Positions 1 to 10,849 of a stretch of 64,000 bases of DNA are shown piece by piece. The notes under the pieces were generated by a model. It worked only from the letters and a program-made list of their open reading frames with translations. It ran no database searches and was not told the origin of the DNA. This DNA comes from Anadara kagoshimensis (taxonomy: Eukaryota > Mollusca > Bivalvia > Arcoida > Arcidae). Position 1 is the first letter of the stretch; every line of letters starts with the position of its first letter. Where the stretch lies: contig CM037861.1 in assembly GCA_021292105.1 (NCBI GenBank), positions 28,048,545 through 28,112,544 on the forward strand. Direction: 5' to 3'. The translations under genes and the position numbers were made by a program.

Positions 1-329
1 GTTCTGAACACGAAAAAGAAGTCAGCCAAGCCGTCCTGAAAAATGCCTATGTCGTACTTCAGCGGAACAAACACAGTAATATTTTGAAGAATAATTACGG
101 ATCTCTAAGTGCTAAATTTTCAGTATTAAATCAAGAAACGCCTGGGGAAATCTTAGATGTGTTCTGTCAGGATTTATTTAATAATCATAGTAGGGTTAAT
201 ACAATTATGTACCTAGATTTAAGAACAGGTAGATCTTCAACATCATCTAAAGAGTATATTCTAAATATTGCATCTACATTTGGAGTACCGGTGTTTTCGT
301 GGGATCCAGATTTCGCGGGAGCTTTGCAG
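1..329 (+). CDS. GRIN2: GluN2-type NMDA receptor subunit, ATD exon (5' partial)
   Basis: This is the first visible exon of an NMDA receptor GluN2-class subunit, a glutamate-gated cation channel of the plasma membrane. The frame starting at base 3 is open to the window edge, so the 5' boundary is not visible. It gives 109 codons and ends in phase 0 at GCTTTGCAG, followed by a GTAAAT donor. The product contains the amino-terminal-domain pattern I-L-D-V-F-C-Q-D-L-F, then I-M-Y-L-D, then I-A-S-T-F-G-V-P-V-F-S-W. This corresponds to the GluN2 stretch from the first ATD lobe up to the strand before the L-Q-x-x-P motif. That motif follows directly in the next exon, 28.7 kb away. Family assignment rests on the whole exon chain; this exon alone would be weak evidence. 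No start codon or signal peptide is in the window. Confidence 0.8.
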
Positions 330-620
330 GTAAATTAAAATTATTATCTTTACATTATTTTTCACCTTAAGGACAGCTGATGTACTAAATACCTAAAAGT
401 TTAATTTGTTGTTACAAAAATTTCGTGGGTTCCATATTCCGATGCCAGATTTCCGGATTCTGCATGTTAATCTAAAATTATATATTTTTTAACTTGAGGG
501 CATTCAATACACTTAAAATTATCTTAAATTACATACATTTGTACTCGTAAATAACAAAACAGTAAACCAACATTCAAACGTTGATACAAAACTTGTATGC
601 ACATTGTATCAGATCAAAAA

Positions 621-1030
621 CTAATATACCGGCCCTTGTTCATATCACAAAAGCAAAATTAAATTAAAACTTTGAAAACCCGTTCACTTCCACAAGATTT
701 CCTCCGGAAGAGTAAGCACTTCCTGCCTAGCTAACTGCATCAAAATCAAAAGATGTTGATGGACAACCCAAAACTGTGTATTGAGTGGACCTAACGTATA
801 ATTTATACGTTATATTTGCCCTGGATATATTTGACGTCTCATAGTTCCATGTTCCTTTCACACAATTTTGATTACACACGTGGCGGGTGTAGCTAGCTAA
901 ACATGAGGTGCTTACCCTTCCGGAGCACCCGGTCTCACTTCCCTGGTGGAAGTTCACGTGTATAACCTAACTTGTCAGTTCAAAAGTTTTTACTTTTCTT
1001 CTGGATTGTGATTCGGACATGGATTAGTAT
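621..1030. mobile_element. Foldback element, dispersed repeat family R1, inverted-arm copy
   Basis: A minus-oriented arm (621-735) and a plus-oriented arm (about 890-1030) carry the same sequence in opposite orientation, with the words CGGAGCACCCGGTCTCACTT and GGATTGTGATTCGGACATGG at characteristic places. The middle contains CCTGGATATATTTGACGTCT and CCATGTTCCTTTCACA, which recur in other R1 copies. No coding capacity is seen. It is a non-autonomous repeat of unknown class. Confidence 0.7.
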
Positions 1031-1084
1031 ATTTAATATATTTGTGTTTTACAGAAGATATATAAGGTTTTTACTTGTTTTCAC

Positions 1085-1217
1085 AGGAAGTGTTTATTCT
1101 TCTGGAGCACCCGGTCTCACTTCCCTGTAGGCAATTCATCTGTTTAACTTAATTTGTCTGTTGCCAAAGTTTTAACTGTGTTTTCAGGATTGTGATTTGA
1201 ACATAGACCGGTATGTT
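1085..1217 (+). repeat. Dispersed repeat R1, partial copy
   Basis: It contains CTGGAGCACCCGGTCTCACT, a TTGTCTGTTGCCAAAGTTTT stretch and ends in GATTGTGATTTGAACATAGA, in the same order as the 890-1030 arm directly upstream. Confidence 0.75.
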
Positions 1218-1788
1218 ACAGTTTGATTTCATTATGGCAAAGTAAAATAAGAAGCATAACAACACTTTAAAAGTATCACATTGTTTTTTCTTAAAAACAC
1301 AAATTTTAAGTGGTTATATCTTTGTTTTCTTAAAACAGAAATTTTGTGTGGTTAAATCTTTGTTTTCTTTAAACCGAAATTTTGTGTGGTTAAATCTTTG
1401 TTTTCTTTGAACAATCATTTCGCTTGGTCTTGTCTGAAAACCTTATAAAACGGCAAAACCTCGTACATACAATGTAGTTATCATGTGGACGCGCTTATTG
1501 GGTATAAATCATTTCCGTCCTTGTATCACAGGATCATAAATGTTATACCAGCTCATATAAATAAAAAAAAGCCATTTTCCCTACCTCAGTCATATATATA
1601 TTTTTTTACATATATAGATTATGACTTGACCTTTATGGTCGTATTTTGACACCTGTATTATAATGTTCGACACTGTCCATGTCAGCTTTTTTTGTCTGGT
1701 AACACGTTAACATGCGGAAACAATGCTTAAGAAAATGAAAAAAAAACAACATGATATAACAATAGGAAATTTTAATATTATTATTACT

Positions 1789-1850
1789 ATAAATAAATAA
1801 ATACTATAAATAAATAAATAAATAAATGAATAAATAAATAAATAAATATT
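1789..1850. repeat. (AAAT)n microsatellite
   Basis: Runs of TAAATAAATAAATAAATGAA interrupted by short changes. Confidence 0.9.
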
Positions 1851-2560
1851 ATCAATTTGGAACTTAAACCGACACCTTTGCATACAGGTCACTATATATG
1901 CAGTATTTTTAAAATATATTATTATATACATTGAAAGGACTCTACCGTAGAGTAGCACCGGTACCGTGTGCCAACAGACTATTTTGAACATTGGATATTG
2001 TAAATAACCATTTTGAATTATTTGAAAAAATAACATTTTAGTTATTTCCACATGCGCATACATTGATTTACAAGAAAATGTTTTTCCAAATTTGTCTTCC
2101 CATCCCAAGTTAAAAATACATGCATGTGACGCGTCAAGCGAAACCAAATTTGCAAAGCAAGAAAATTACGTCAGGATATTTCCTGGGGATTTTAACAAAT
2201 AAAACACCTGTTGCTATGATTATATTATTTTGCACAACATTGATTTAATCTTTGAGATCGATACTGCCAGCTTCAGATGCTTATCGGTAATCAACATTTA
2301 AAGTTCATCGCCAAGACAAAATAAAGTTAAATTATAAATTCCATTAAAAATAAAATATGGTCAATTTTTCTATTTTACTAATAAGGTGAGACAGATTATA
2401 AATCACGCATATTCCAAAATGGTTTTAAGCCGTTTGTACCATTGACTTTTAAATTATTATTCTGTGCAAAATATTAAAACTTTGTGTACATTTGTGCACA
2501 TTTTAATCAGAAACTTTTAAATTAACATTCTAAAATCGATAAAATTACCTGTAAGTAGCT

Positions 2561-2700
2561 ACACAGGAGGTGTTTACCCTTCCGGAGCACCCGGCCTCAC
2601 TTCCCTGGTGGAAGTTTCACGTGTCTAACCTAAACTTTCAGCTCCTATGTTTTACTTTCACTTTTTCTGGATTGTGATTTGGACATGGTTTTGGTGTATT
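2561..2700 (+). repeat. Dispersed repeat R1, partial copy
   Basis: It begins near ACACAGGAGGTGTTTACCCT, contains CCGGAGCACCCGGCCTCACT and CTGGTGGAAGTTTCACGTGT, and ends near GGATTGTGATTTGGACATGG. Confidence 0.75.
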
Positions 2701-2812
2701 TGTTTTTTTTTATTGTATGACGTGTCACGTATCATTCTAATTTAAACAAAAATGTAAATTAAAGTTTTATCGTCATAAGCATCGTACAGTAGCTACTTAA
2801 GCAATGATTATG

Positions 2813-2995
2813 TCCAGCACAGACTAAAGACATGTCGAAAGTTTAACGTTAAGCTAACAAATTAGTGCCGGGTACTTATCTCTCCTCGTTAGCAATACCT
2901 CGACAGGTTTTTGGCAGCTGCTATATATCTCTCTTGGGAGTTTTTTCTGTCTCTAGCTATTCGTATATCAGCCCCTCGACAACCTAGCTTAGGAT
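2813..2995. repeat. MITE R2 remnant
   Basis: CAGCACAGACTAAAGACATG leads into TCGAAAGTTTAACGTTAAGC. Words such as GGCAGCTGCTATATATCTCT recur downstream in altered order. It lies next to the complete copy at 3.0 kb and has no clear right end. Confidence 0.5.
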
Positions 2996-3027
2996 CCATT
3001 TTGTCAAATACTGTAATTAGGCAGTTA

Positions 3028-3280
3028 CAGTACAGGCCTGTCGAAAGTTTAACACTGAGCTAACGAAAAGGCGTCCAGGCTCGGCTGTCAAGTGACCGAG
3101 ATATGGATAGCTACATCTCAACCTGTCTAGAGCTATTTTAGATAGCAGCTGCCGAGAGGCTGGCGAGATATAACTAACAAGGGGTAAGATGGCGAGTTTC
3201 ATGTATTGCTAACAGCTAATGAGGAGCTAAGAGAAGCTAATTTGTTAGCTTAGTGTTAAACTTTCGACAGGCATGTACTG
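3028..3280. mobile_element. Tc1/mariner-type MITE (family R2), complete copy
   Basis: The element starts CAGTACAGGCCTGTCGAAAG and ends with its near-perfect inverse (CTTTCGACAGGCATGTACTG). It is flanked by TA on both sides (3026-3027 and 3281-3282). The inverted repeats extend about 38 bp into the GAGCTAAC word. The inside is non-coding. CAGT termini and TA flanks are the hallmark of Tc1-type elements, so this is an internally deleted, non-autonomous member. Confidence 0.8.
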
Positions 3281-4063
3281 TATTTACTGTTAGGGTTGGT
3301 CATGTGTAACTTCATTTCAAAGTGAGCCATGATTTATCCATACGGTCATATTCTCAGTTTTGTGGGAGAAAACTCGATAGAAATAAAAGGATTTAGGGGA
3401 GGTCACCATACAGAAACAAATCCAATTATTCAGTTGAAAAACAACTGTTAGAAACGGCGTAATACGAATTACTAAAGAATGTGAAACGGCACCCAGGCAA
3501 TGAATGAAGTGAACTCAAATCAATAAAAATATAATATAAGACTGTTTTAGATCAATATTTAATATATATAACAAATAGTCCTTAAATATTTGTTTATCTT
3601 TGGTATTGGAAAGTTATTTCACTTGTTGTGTGGTGATTCTATCTAATATTATCTTGAATCTTGATTGTTTGTTGCGCGAATACATGTCATACCTCAAATA
3701 TGGAAACCCAGGACATTAGACAAAACAGTCCGGGATTTTATGTGAAATTTTTGCCAAAGTCGGGAGACATTTTAATCAGAAACATGATTAAGTGTATTAA
3801 CAATTAACACCATGTTAAAAGAATGATAAAATTAAATAAATAATAAATTTAAAAGTGAAAACTATAGGAAAATTGGCTTTTACGTTTTCAAAGACTTCAT
3901 AAGGATGAAAAATTTTATGTATCTGGTCACTCTATCATCAGGCCATTCCAAACTGATTTATTTGTTGTAACTACGGATACAAACATTTTGTTTAGCTATG
4001 GGGTCGAACTGTTTTTCTTGGGCATTGATAGCATTTCGTTTGTTGCACACCGGTTCTGCAATA

Positions 4064-4256
4064 CAGAACTTTCAAAAGTTCAACACCAAACTAACGAAAA
4101 AAAGCCGAAGCTCAATTCGGTTGCTGACTTTGGCTGCGGTATTGCTAGGTAGTTGCTAAAAAGATGTCGAATAGCTATCGAAATATAGCTGATAAGGGGC
4201 TAAGGTGAGCTGCTGACACGACACTAATTTGCTACTTTGATTGTTCAATTTATCAC
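4064..4256. repeat. MITE R2 remnant
   Basis: Shows TTTCAAAAGTTCAACACCAA and ACTAACGAAAAAAAGCCGAA, then AGCTGATAAGGGGCTAAGGT, in R2 order. The ends are decayed. Confidence 0.55.
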
Positions 4257-4422
4257 AGATCTCTGCTGTAGCTTTTATATTGGTCTTTGTATTTTATTTC
4301 ATTTGTGGTTCCATGCATGTCTTCGACCTTGGTGCATTATTTTTTTGTACGGTTATTCTCGCAATTCATTTTTGGATCTTGTTTGGCGGCTAGTTAAAAT
4401 AGGAAATTCTAAAATCTAAGGT

Positions 4423-4602
4423 ATACTCCCTGACGCAAAGTATTTCCTTCGTTAAATTTAGTAAAATATATTTTTGTCCTTTGGGTTTCTTTTCAAAATC
4501 TTGGAAAAAAGTTTTGGTTTCATAATTTTGGTCCAAGCAATACTGATGAGAAATGTATTCCGAAATGGCCGTCTAGTGCTGTAAAATTAAAACTGGTATA
4601 TG
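4423..4602 (+). repeat. Dispersed repeat family R3
   Basis: Runs from GGTATACTCCCTGACGCAAA through GGTTTCATAATTTTGGTCCA to GGCCGTCTAGTGCTGTAAAA and AAACTGGTATA. Further copies are at 6.7-7.0, 23.3-23.5 and 46.0 kb. Class unknown. Confidence 0.7.
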
Positions 4603-5520
4603 TAATGAATTAGTTTATTGCGCGCTGGTTCTATTGATGACCCTTGAAAACTTATGTTGTTGGTTTCAGCTAGTTTTGTCTTGGATCTTGAAAATTTATT
4701 TCGTTTGTTGCGCGGCGGTTCAAGATAGCTATTTTAAAAACAAATAACGCATGTTTAATGTAGTATAATGCAATTTATTTTTCATAATTCCAAATGCAAC
4801 ACATATATGAAAAATACAGACAATACAAATAAATAACTAACCTGCAGCGGCTTAGCTTACTATGAGGCTTCAGAGGTAACTGCCTCGGTAAAAATCAGAT
4901 CGTATTTTTGATTTTTTTTACAGAAACACAAAGAAAATAGAAAAGGATAAAAATAATTTATACTGAACACATATTATTATTAGCCCAGCGACGACTGGCT
5001 AAATGAAAAGCTCAAGTAAAACTTGAGTTACTTAGTTGTTTTATTTGTTTAACTGTAGTTATGTTTTGCCCTTTTGACAATGTTTCTAAACATGAAATGA
5101 TATGTTTGTTTAATTTCATAAGTTTCTTTTTATTTTTACTAGCATCATTCAACAGCAAATATCAGGTTCAGTTGTCGTCAGAATGCACCATTTTTATTTT
5201 TTGGACCCTCTGCTTCTGAAGCGCCTTCGGCATATCTACAGTTTTTGCCTCGGTTATAATTAGATCCTATAGATTTACGCTTCAGACCTTGAGGACTGAC
5301 CCTCTCAAATACAATTTTTATAAATCTACATAGGCTGATTAGATGAAATAAATTGTTTCATTAAACCTGCTTGTTGCCAAATGAAATTTCAAGTTGATAT
5401 TTGTGCCGTGTTGAATTGCGACGCAAATTAACGTTGGCAGTGCCAAATTGAAATCAAAATGAAATTTAACATGACGTCAACAATAGGTCATTATACTACA
5501 TGCGCTTAGTAATCACGTGC

Positions 5521-5870
5521 GAGTTGAGTTGAGTTGAGTAATGGTGTTTAACGTCCCAGTCTAGAATATTTCACTTATATCGAAACGTCGCCAGCTATAG
5601 GCGAAAGTGCAGAAATTTTGCCTGTGCGTTGCGCTGATGGCATTATACAGCAGGGTTCTTTAGCGTGCCAAGCCCACCATGACACGGGACCTCGTTTATT
5701 TAAAGTTCCAATCCGAAAGAACCGCGACTCTCACTTCGCAATGCCGAGTGCTTGGCGAAAGAACAGTCACTACCCACTTTCAAGTCTTGGATCAGACCCG
5801 GCCGGGGATCGAACCCACGGCCTCCCACTTACGGAGCGAGCACTCTACCAACTGAGCTACCGCAGTGGTG
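5521..5870 (-). mobile_element. tRNA-derived SINE, family A, full-length
   Basis: Read on the minus strand, the head is GCGGTAGCTCAGTTGGTAGA (box A) then GTGGGTTCGATCC (box B), a tRNA-like pol III promoter. The body contains CAAGCACTCGGCATTGCGAA and GGCACGCTAAAGAACCCTGC, then a GGGACGTTAAACACCAT region, and the tail is (CAACT)n. A perfect 12-bp target duplication, GTAATCACGTGC, flanks it at 5509-5520 and 5871-5882. The low divergence of the duplication points to a fairly recent insertion. It is not a functional tRNA gene. Confidence 0.9.
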
Positions 5871-6724
5871 GTAATCACGTGCGGTACAATTACATGTAAT
5901 CTTGCAATAAATTTTTTTGCAAAAATATTACAAAATATCTTAGTGTTCCAATTTAAGGACACATACGTATCTTTTGTTGTTTTAATCAAAGGAAACATTT
6001 GTCCACGTCATGTATGTGGCAGGCTACCGGTAGAAGACAAATGTATATGTCCTCGTAACGGACTATATTATCGACAGAAGAAAGCTATTTCCTTTTGCCA
6101 GCAGGAGGGTTAACATTTATTAGAATTTTGAAAGATAAGTAGCTATATTTATCTAAAATTAGTAAATGATATTTACAAACAAGGACGTCATAAAATATAC
6201 CCTCCATTTTCTTTTTTTTTACTGTGACAGTTAATTCTAATCTCGAACTTTGATTAACCCTCTGGAGTCAAAACGTTTGACATTCGTGACTTCATCGATT
6301 GGTCTTGCGCTATCCGTGGATAGTAAATGTTGTTTTAGCTTATAAAGATATACGCATTTTCCCCTACTGCCGTGCTTTTTGACATCTATAATTTATGACC
6401 TGAAGTTTATGGTATTTTCTTGACACCGATATTCTGAAACTAAAGCAATATTCCTGTTCTGTTGTCAAAATCACGACAGAATAATTCGTTTTCTTTTGAA
6501 CATGCTTTTAATATATCGCCCTACTGCGTAGTTTTAACATAGAGATGGCTTACTGCATTTCGCTATTTCAGCATGAAAATAAAGTAGTTTCTTTTTGCAT
6601 GTGGCATATGAAAATAATTAAAGATATGTTTTTATATACAGAGCATTTGCCATTATTTTTCACGACAAGACAGATTATTCGACAAACATTTTCCATATTA
6701 CATTAAAATCATGATAAACTTAAA

Positions 6725-6990
6725 AACACTTCCTCATGCAAAAAATTTCCGGAGCTAAATTTGGGATACTATATTTTTGGCCATTTGGATATTTTTACAA
6801 CCCCTTGAAAATATTGGTTTTACAATTAAGGCTCCAACACTGATGAGGAATTGTATTCAGCCGAAACGGCCGTCTAGTGCTGTAAAATTAACACTGATAT
6901 ATTCCGAAACGGCCGTCTAGTGCTGAAAATTTACACTAATACAAACCGAAACGGCCGTCTAGTGCTGAAAATTTACACTAATACAATAAT
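6725..6990 (+). repeat. Dispersed repeat R3 with its end triplicated
   Basis: The family body ends in CCGAAACGGCCGTCTAGTGC, and this terminal piece is then repeated twice more at about 6903 and 6947 with AAAATTTACACTAATACAA between. Confidence 0.75.
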
Positions 6991-7338
6991 CTATTTAAGT
7001 ACCAACATTTTAAAACAAATTATTCAATCCTTATTGCTCACATGACTCTTTGATTTCTTTTTTGAATTCAAAGACAGACTTTTATAAGGCAGGTCAGAAA
7101 AAAAGTTTTGATTATTTTAACATTTTATTATTGAAAGCACAACCTTTCATTTCAACAAAGGACATTTCTCTAATCATGTTGTGTTTCCTTTTTTGTTGAA
7201 AAAATATAAAAAAGGTAAAATTGAACTTGATCAGTAATACCCCATCCCCAATATCGCCTATTGATGCTAAATGTAAAATTTCACCTCCTTACATTTGATC
7301 TAGCATCGGGTAGTATGAGACACATCGTCTTATGCCTG

Positions 7339-7499
7339 CAGTCTAACCTTCGTCTAAAGCCACCTCTATATAAGGACCACCTGCTTATAAATGCCAGTAG
7401 AATTGTATCCCAATTGTTCTTTATTTATATTATTTGAACCTGTATATAAAGGCGACTTTAACTGGTTCATTGGATGACTTTTATAGACAGGTTTGACTG
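7339..7499. mobile_element. pogo-like MITE, short copy
   Basis: It starts CAGTCTAACCTTCGTCTAAA and ends TATAGACAGGTTTGACTG followed by TA. Internal CCACCTCTATATAAGGACCA and CTGTATATAAAGGCGACTTT show the pattern of repeated sub-terminal motifs. Confidence 0.65.
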
Positions 7500-7570
7500 T
7501 ATATTAAGTTTGATAAAATCTGCATACTATAATAATGTTTTTTAACAAACAAAGCTCGTTCGTACATGCT

Positions 7571-7627
7571 GTCATATACCATTTTTTGAATGTATTTTAT
7601 GATTAAATTCAAAAAATGGTATATGAC
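7571..7627. repeat. Perfect 21-bp inverted repeat with 15-nt loop
   Basis: Arms 7571-7591 and 7607-7627 are exact reverse complements around ATACCATTTTTTGAAT. Function unknown. Confidence 0.85.
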
Positions 7628-7713
7628 AATGCTATTAATGTTTCAACTAAATATATAATTTTGCATGCCCCTCAATTTTAAAATGAAATAATAAAAGAAA
7701 ATAAATAAATTTT

Positions 7714-7720
<7 letters not shown>

Positions 7721-7773
<53 letters not shown>
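7721..7773. repeat. (GA)n microsatellite
   Basis: About 26 uninterrupted GA dinucleotides. Confidence 0.97.
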
Positions 7774-7774
<1 letters not shown>

Positions 7775-8156
7775 ATACACGTGTAACTAGAGTACACACG
7801 TGTTTGTACTCTTTGTAACCTAGTAACCTATAGCTAGTAGTACTAGTATGGTAGTACAAAATTAAGTTTACCTGTACTTTTGACATCCCACGACTATCTA
7901 GTCAATATAAGAATAAAATATGATTTATTTATCCTCAGTCCAGACAGTTATTGCTGTTTGTTTTTATTCTTACTATTGTATGAGCCTTATGAAATGACAA
8001 AAACACATATAAAATGTCAAGGTACAATTTGAAATAGGATACGATAACAATATCTGGGAGGTAATATCGAATATTGACCTCCAAAAGTTTTGCCGTCTAA
8101 TAGTGCAGTTGCACTATATAATAACCTTCAATACACGCATTAGTGCATTTCCAATC

Positions 8157-8210
8157 AACTAATAAATAATAAATAAATAAAAAAAATGAATGAATGAATG
8201 AATGAAGCAA
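8157..8210. repeat. (AAAT)n/(AATG)n microsatellite
   Basis: AATAAATAATAAATAAATAA then TGAATGAATGAATGAATGAA. Confidence 0.85.
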
Positions 8211-8419
8211 ATAAATATTCCCGGCCCTTGCATTTTTTCAGATTAAGTATATGGGTCTTGGGCCTGGACGCTGAAAGTGATAAAAATGCAATGAAATAAA
8301 TTATGAACTGATGACATGTATATACAGGACGAAAACAGGCGATTCCGTCATAGGAATTGTGTGACCTATTCCGGGAAATCTTTAGGACGACATTTATGAG
8401 GTATACGGGAAATATCGGG

Positions 8420-8545
8420 ATTGGGAACAAACATCACAAACACACAGCCTGAATACTACGCCAAACAAGACCAAACACATCACAACATAAGTGCAGCACC
8501 TAATATAGAATACACCACAGCATGCATACAAAATACACCGTAAAG
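8420..8545. repeat. Outlying decayed relatives of the 69-bp repeat
   Basis: CACATCACAACATAAGTGCA, GCAGCACCTAATATAGAATA and CCACAGCATGCATACAAAAT resemble the unit of the array 2.4 kb downstream. A similar weak stretch is at 10020-10135. Confidence 0.45.
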
Positions 8546-8824
8546 AAAAACATCGGCAAAATTGGATACCATTTTGTCTTTAGTAATTGTTCCAAATTCC
8601 AATCTTTTTTTAAAAAAAAAAAAATGATTCGATAATCTTTGACACTATTGTGCTAGACTTCAATGGTTTAACATGCCAAAGTTATCTTCATAAGTGCATA
8701 AAGACGCATTACATGTTCTTTGAAGGTTTAATGCCTTTGCGGAAGAGTACATGTAGTTTAAAGCGTGTGCTAATACTCTCACAACACCTCTCAACACCTT
8801 AGGTTGGAATCCCACTTGGGACAG

Positions 8825-9205
8825 TTGGTTGGTTGGTTGAATGTTGCTTAACGTCGCATCAGCAATTTTTCAGCTATTCGCGACGAGAACTGTTTTATTA
8901 ATCTCTATGGATTAATCTATGAACAATTTTGTGTATGCATGTGAAGTGCGAGTGTGTTGTATGGTCTGCCTTGTACTAGCGCGCACTCAGGGCGATTTTA
9001 ACGTGCTAGCTCACATAGTCAGTACGCCGCAGACAAGCGTACCACTCCCCCAGTCCATTATACTGATACCAGGTGAATCAGTAAAGGCCAACGGCAAGAA
9101 AAATTCACTTTCCCACATGTGGTCCGAGCGGGACTCGAACTCACAGCGGTGAGAGACCCTGGATTTGAAGACTGACGTCTTATCCATTAGACCACTGCGC
9201 CCTCT
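8825..9205 (-). mobile_element. tRNA-derived SINE, family B, full-length
   Basis: On the minus strand the head reads GCAGTGGTCTAATGGATAAG then GTGAGTTCGAGTCCCGCTCG, an Arg-tRNA-like box A and box B. The body has CTCGTCGCGAATAGCTGAAA and GCGACGTTAAGCAACATTCA, and the tail is (CAAC)n. A 13-bp target duplication CCACTTGGGACAG lies at 8812-8824 and 9206-9218. It is a different head from family A, but the 3' region is related. Confidence 0.9.
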
Positions 9206-10135
9206 CCACTTGGGACAGATCCTAGTATGTGAAAATTCGCTTGCCCAAGGTAACTGTAGGCGGTTTTATGTTTTCTTAGGGCATTTCGGTTTCCTTGCCA
9301 TCCATGAACTCACAGCCTTGATATAAGCAAAGAACCTCGACTTAAGCGTTAAACTCCATTACTCCATTCCACTTTTGGAAGCTTTAAAACGACCATGAGC
9401 TAGCTTTACAGAAATATAGTTAATGTATTTTATATGATAAATATATTTTGATTGATAGTTCTCAACAATAAGTCAATTCCAGAACTTATACAACAATTAA
9501 AATCATTTTTACATTACGCGTTATCAAGAGAAACCCAGTAAATAACGGTAGTCTCAGACATCAGACAGCCAGAGCAAAAATCGATTTTATCAGAAGGCCG
9601 CTGTAAATATTCCAATTTTATGAAATATTTTCATTATCATATGAAATAGCTTCTTTTTTGTTCACACAAAGCATGGAATGTAATTTCAATACAAATAAGA
9701 GGACCATCAATTCTTAGGATCTGAAAAGGCACACAATCAATATGTGTCAAACGCAATGTTGAATGAATGTGTATAATTTGTATAATACTGATATCTCCCT
9801 TTGTGCATGAATAATCTCCCTTTGAAGGACATGTCGCATGTGTATACAATTGTATACAATCGAAAAGTGAAATTTTATCAGATCTTGTGAAAAACCTTAA
9901 ACCGATTTGTTATCTTAAAAAATATGATTGTTAAAGGGAGATAACCACTACAAGTACAATCTTATACTTTTTAAAGCTAAGGTTACTATTCGTTTTGACA
10001 ACAGAAGTAACAGCAGTGTACCTACAACACATGAACAGACAGAAATGCAATACAACACAAAATGTTCCTTTGCAACACCAGGAACAAAGACACAATAAGA
10101 AATATAACATCATGAACAAATATGCCACAATGCAA

Positions 10136-10481
10136 GAATTGAATAATGGTGTTTAACGTCCCAGTCAAGAATCAAATGTATTTCACTTATATCAAGGCGG
10201 CGCCAACTATAAGTGAAGGTAAAAAGATTTTGCCTGTGCGTTGCGTTGATGCCATTATTCAGCAGGGTTCTCTAACGTGCCAAGGGAACCGTGACACGGG
10301 ACCTCGTTTATTTTAAGTTCCCATCCGAAACAACCGTGACTTTCATTTCGTAATGCCGAGTGCTTGGCGAAAGAACAGTCACTACCCTCTTTCAAGTCTT
10401 ATATCAGACCCGGTGGGGGATAGAACCCACGACCTACCACTTACAGAGCGAGCACTCTACCAACTGAGCTACCGCAGTGGT
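10136..10481 (-). mobile_element. tRNA-derived SINE, family A, second copy
   Basis: It has the same minus-strand head (GCGGTAGCTCAGTTGGTAGA), body (GGCACGTTAGAGAACCCTGC) and GGGACGTTAAACACCAT end as the copy at 5.5 kb. It sits within the decayed border of the 69-bp repeat field. Possible target duplication around ATGCAAG / TTGCAAG, imperfect. Confidence 0.85.
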
Positions 10482-10489
10482 CACCGCAT

Positions 10490-10849
10490 TGCAAGACAAA
10501 CACATCACATTATACAAGATCAAGCACGCTGCAACATACTTAGAATATCAAGAACAAACACTCCACAGCATGCATACAACAAGCAACATAAACAACAAAT
10601 AAGAAACACGCCACAATATGAATACAACATGAAACACTAAAATGAAATACACCCCAAAATAATACTGTTCAATGAGCGAACATGTCACAAAATGTATGTA
10701 ACACAAACATTACACCACCACATTAAAACAACTAAGAACGATTACACCACATGTAAACATACAACACAAAAACAAACACGCCACAATATAATAAGAGAAA
10801 TAAAACATTCCAAAACTCGCAAACAACACCAAAACAGAACACACTCACA
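10490..10849. repeat. Decayed border of the 69-bp repeat
   Basis: Words such as CACAGCATGCATACAACAAG, GAACAAACACTCCACAGCAT and AACAAACACGCCACAATATA are diverged versions of the 69-bp unit, with irregular spacing. Confidence 0.6.

Noticed and set aside
5800-5870. tRNA gene on the minus strand with box A and box B
   Set aside because: It is the head of a SINE with a target duplication and a second copy at 10.4 kb. The same holds for the heads near 9.2 and 25.9 kb.
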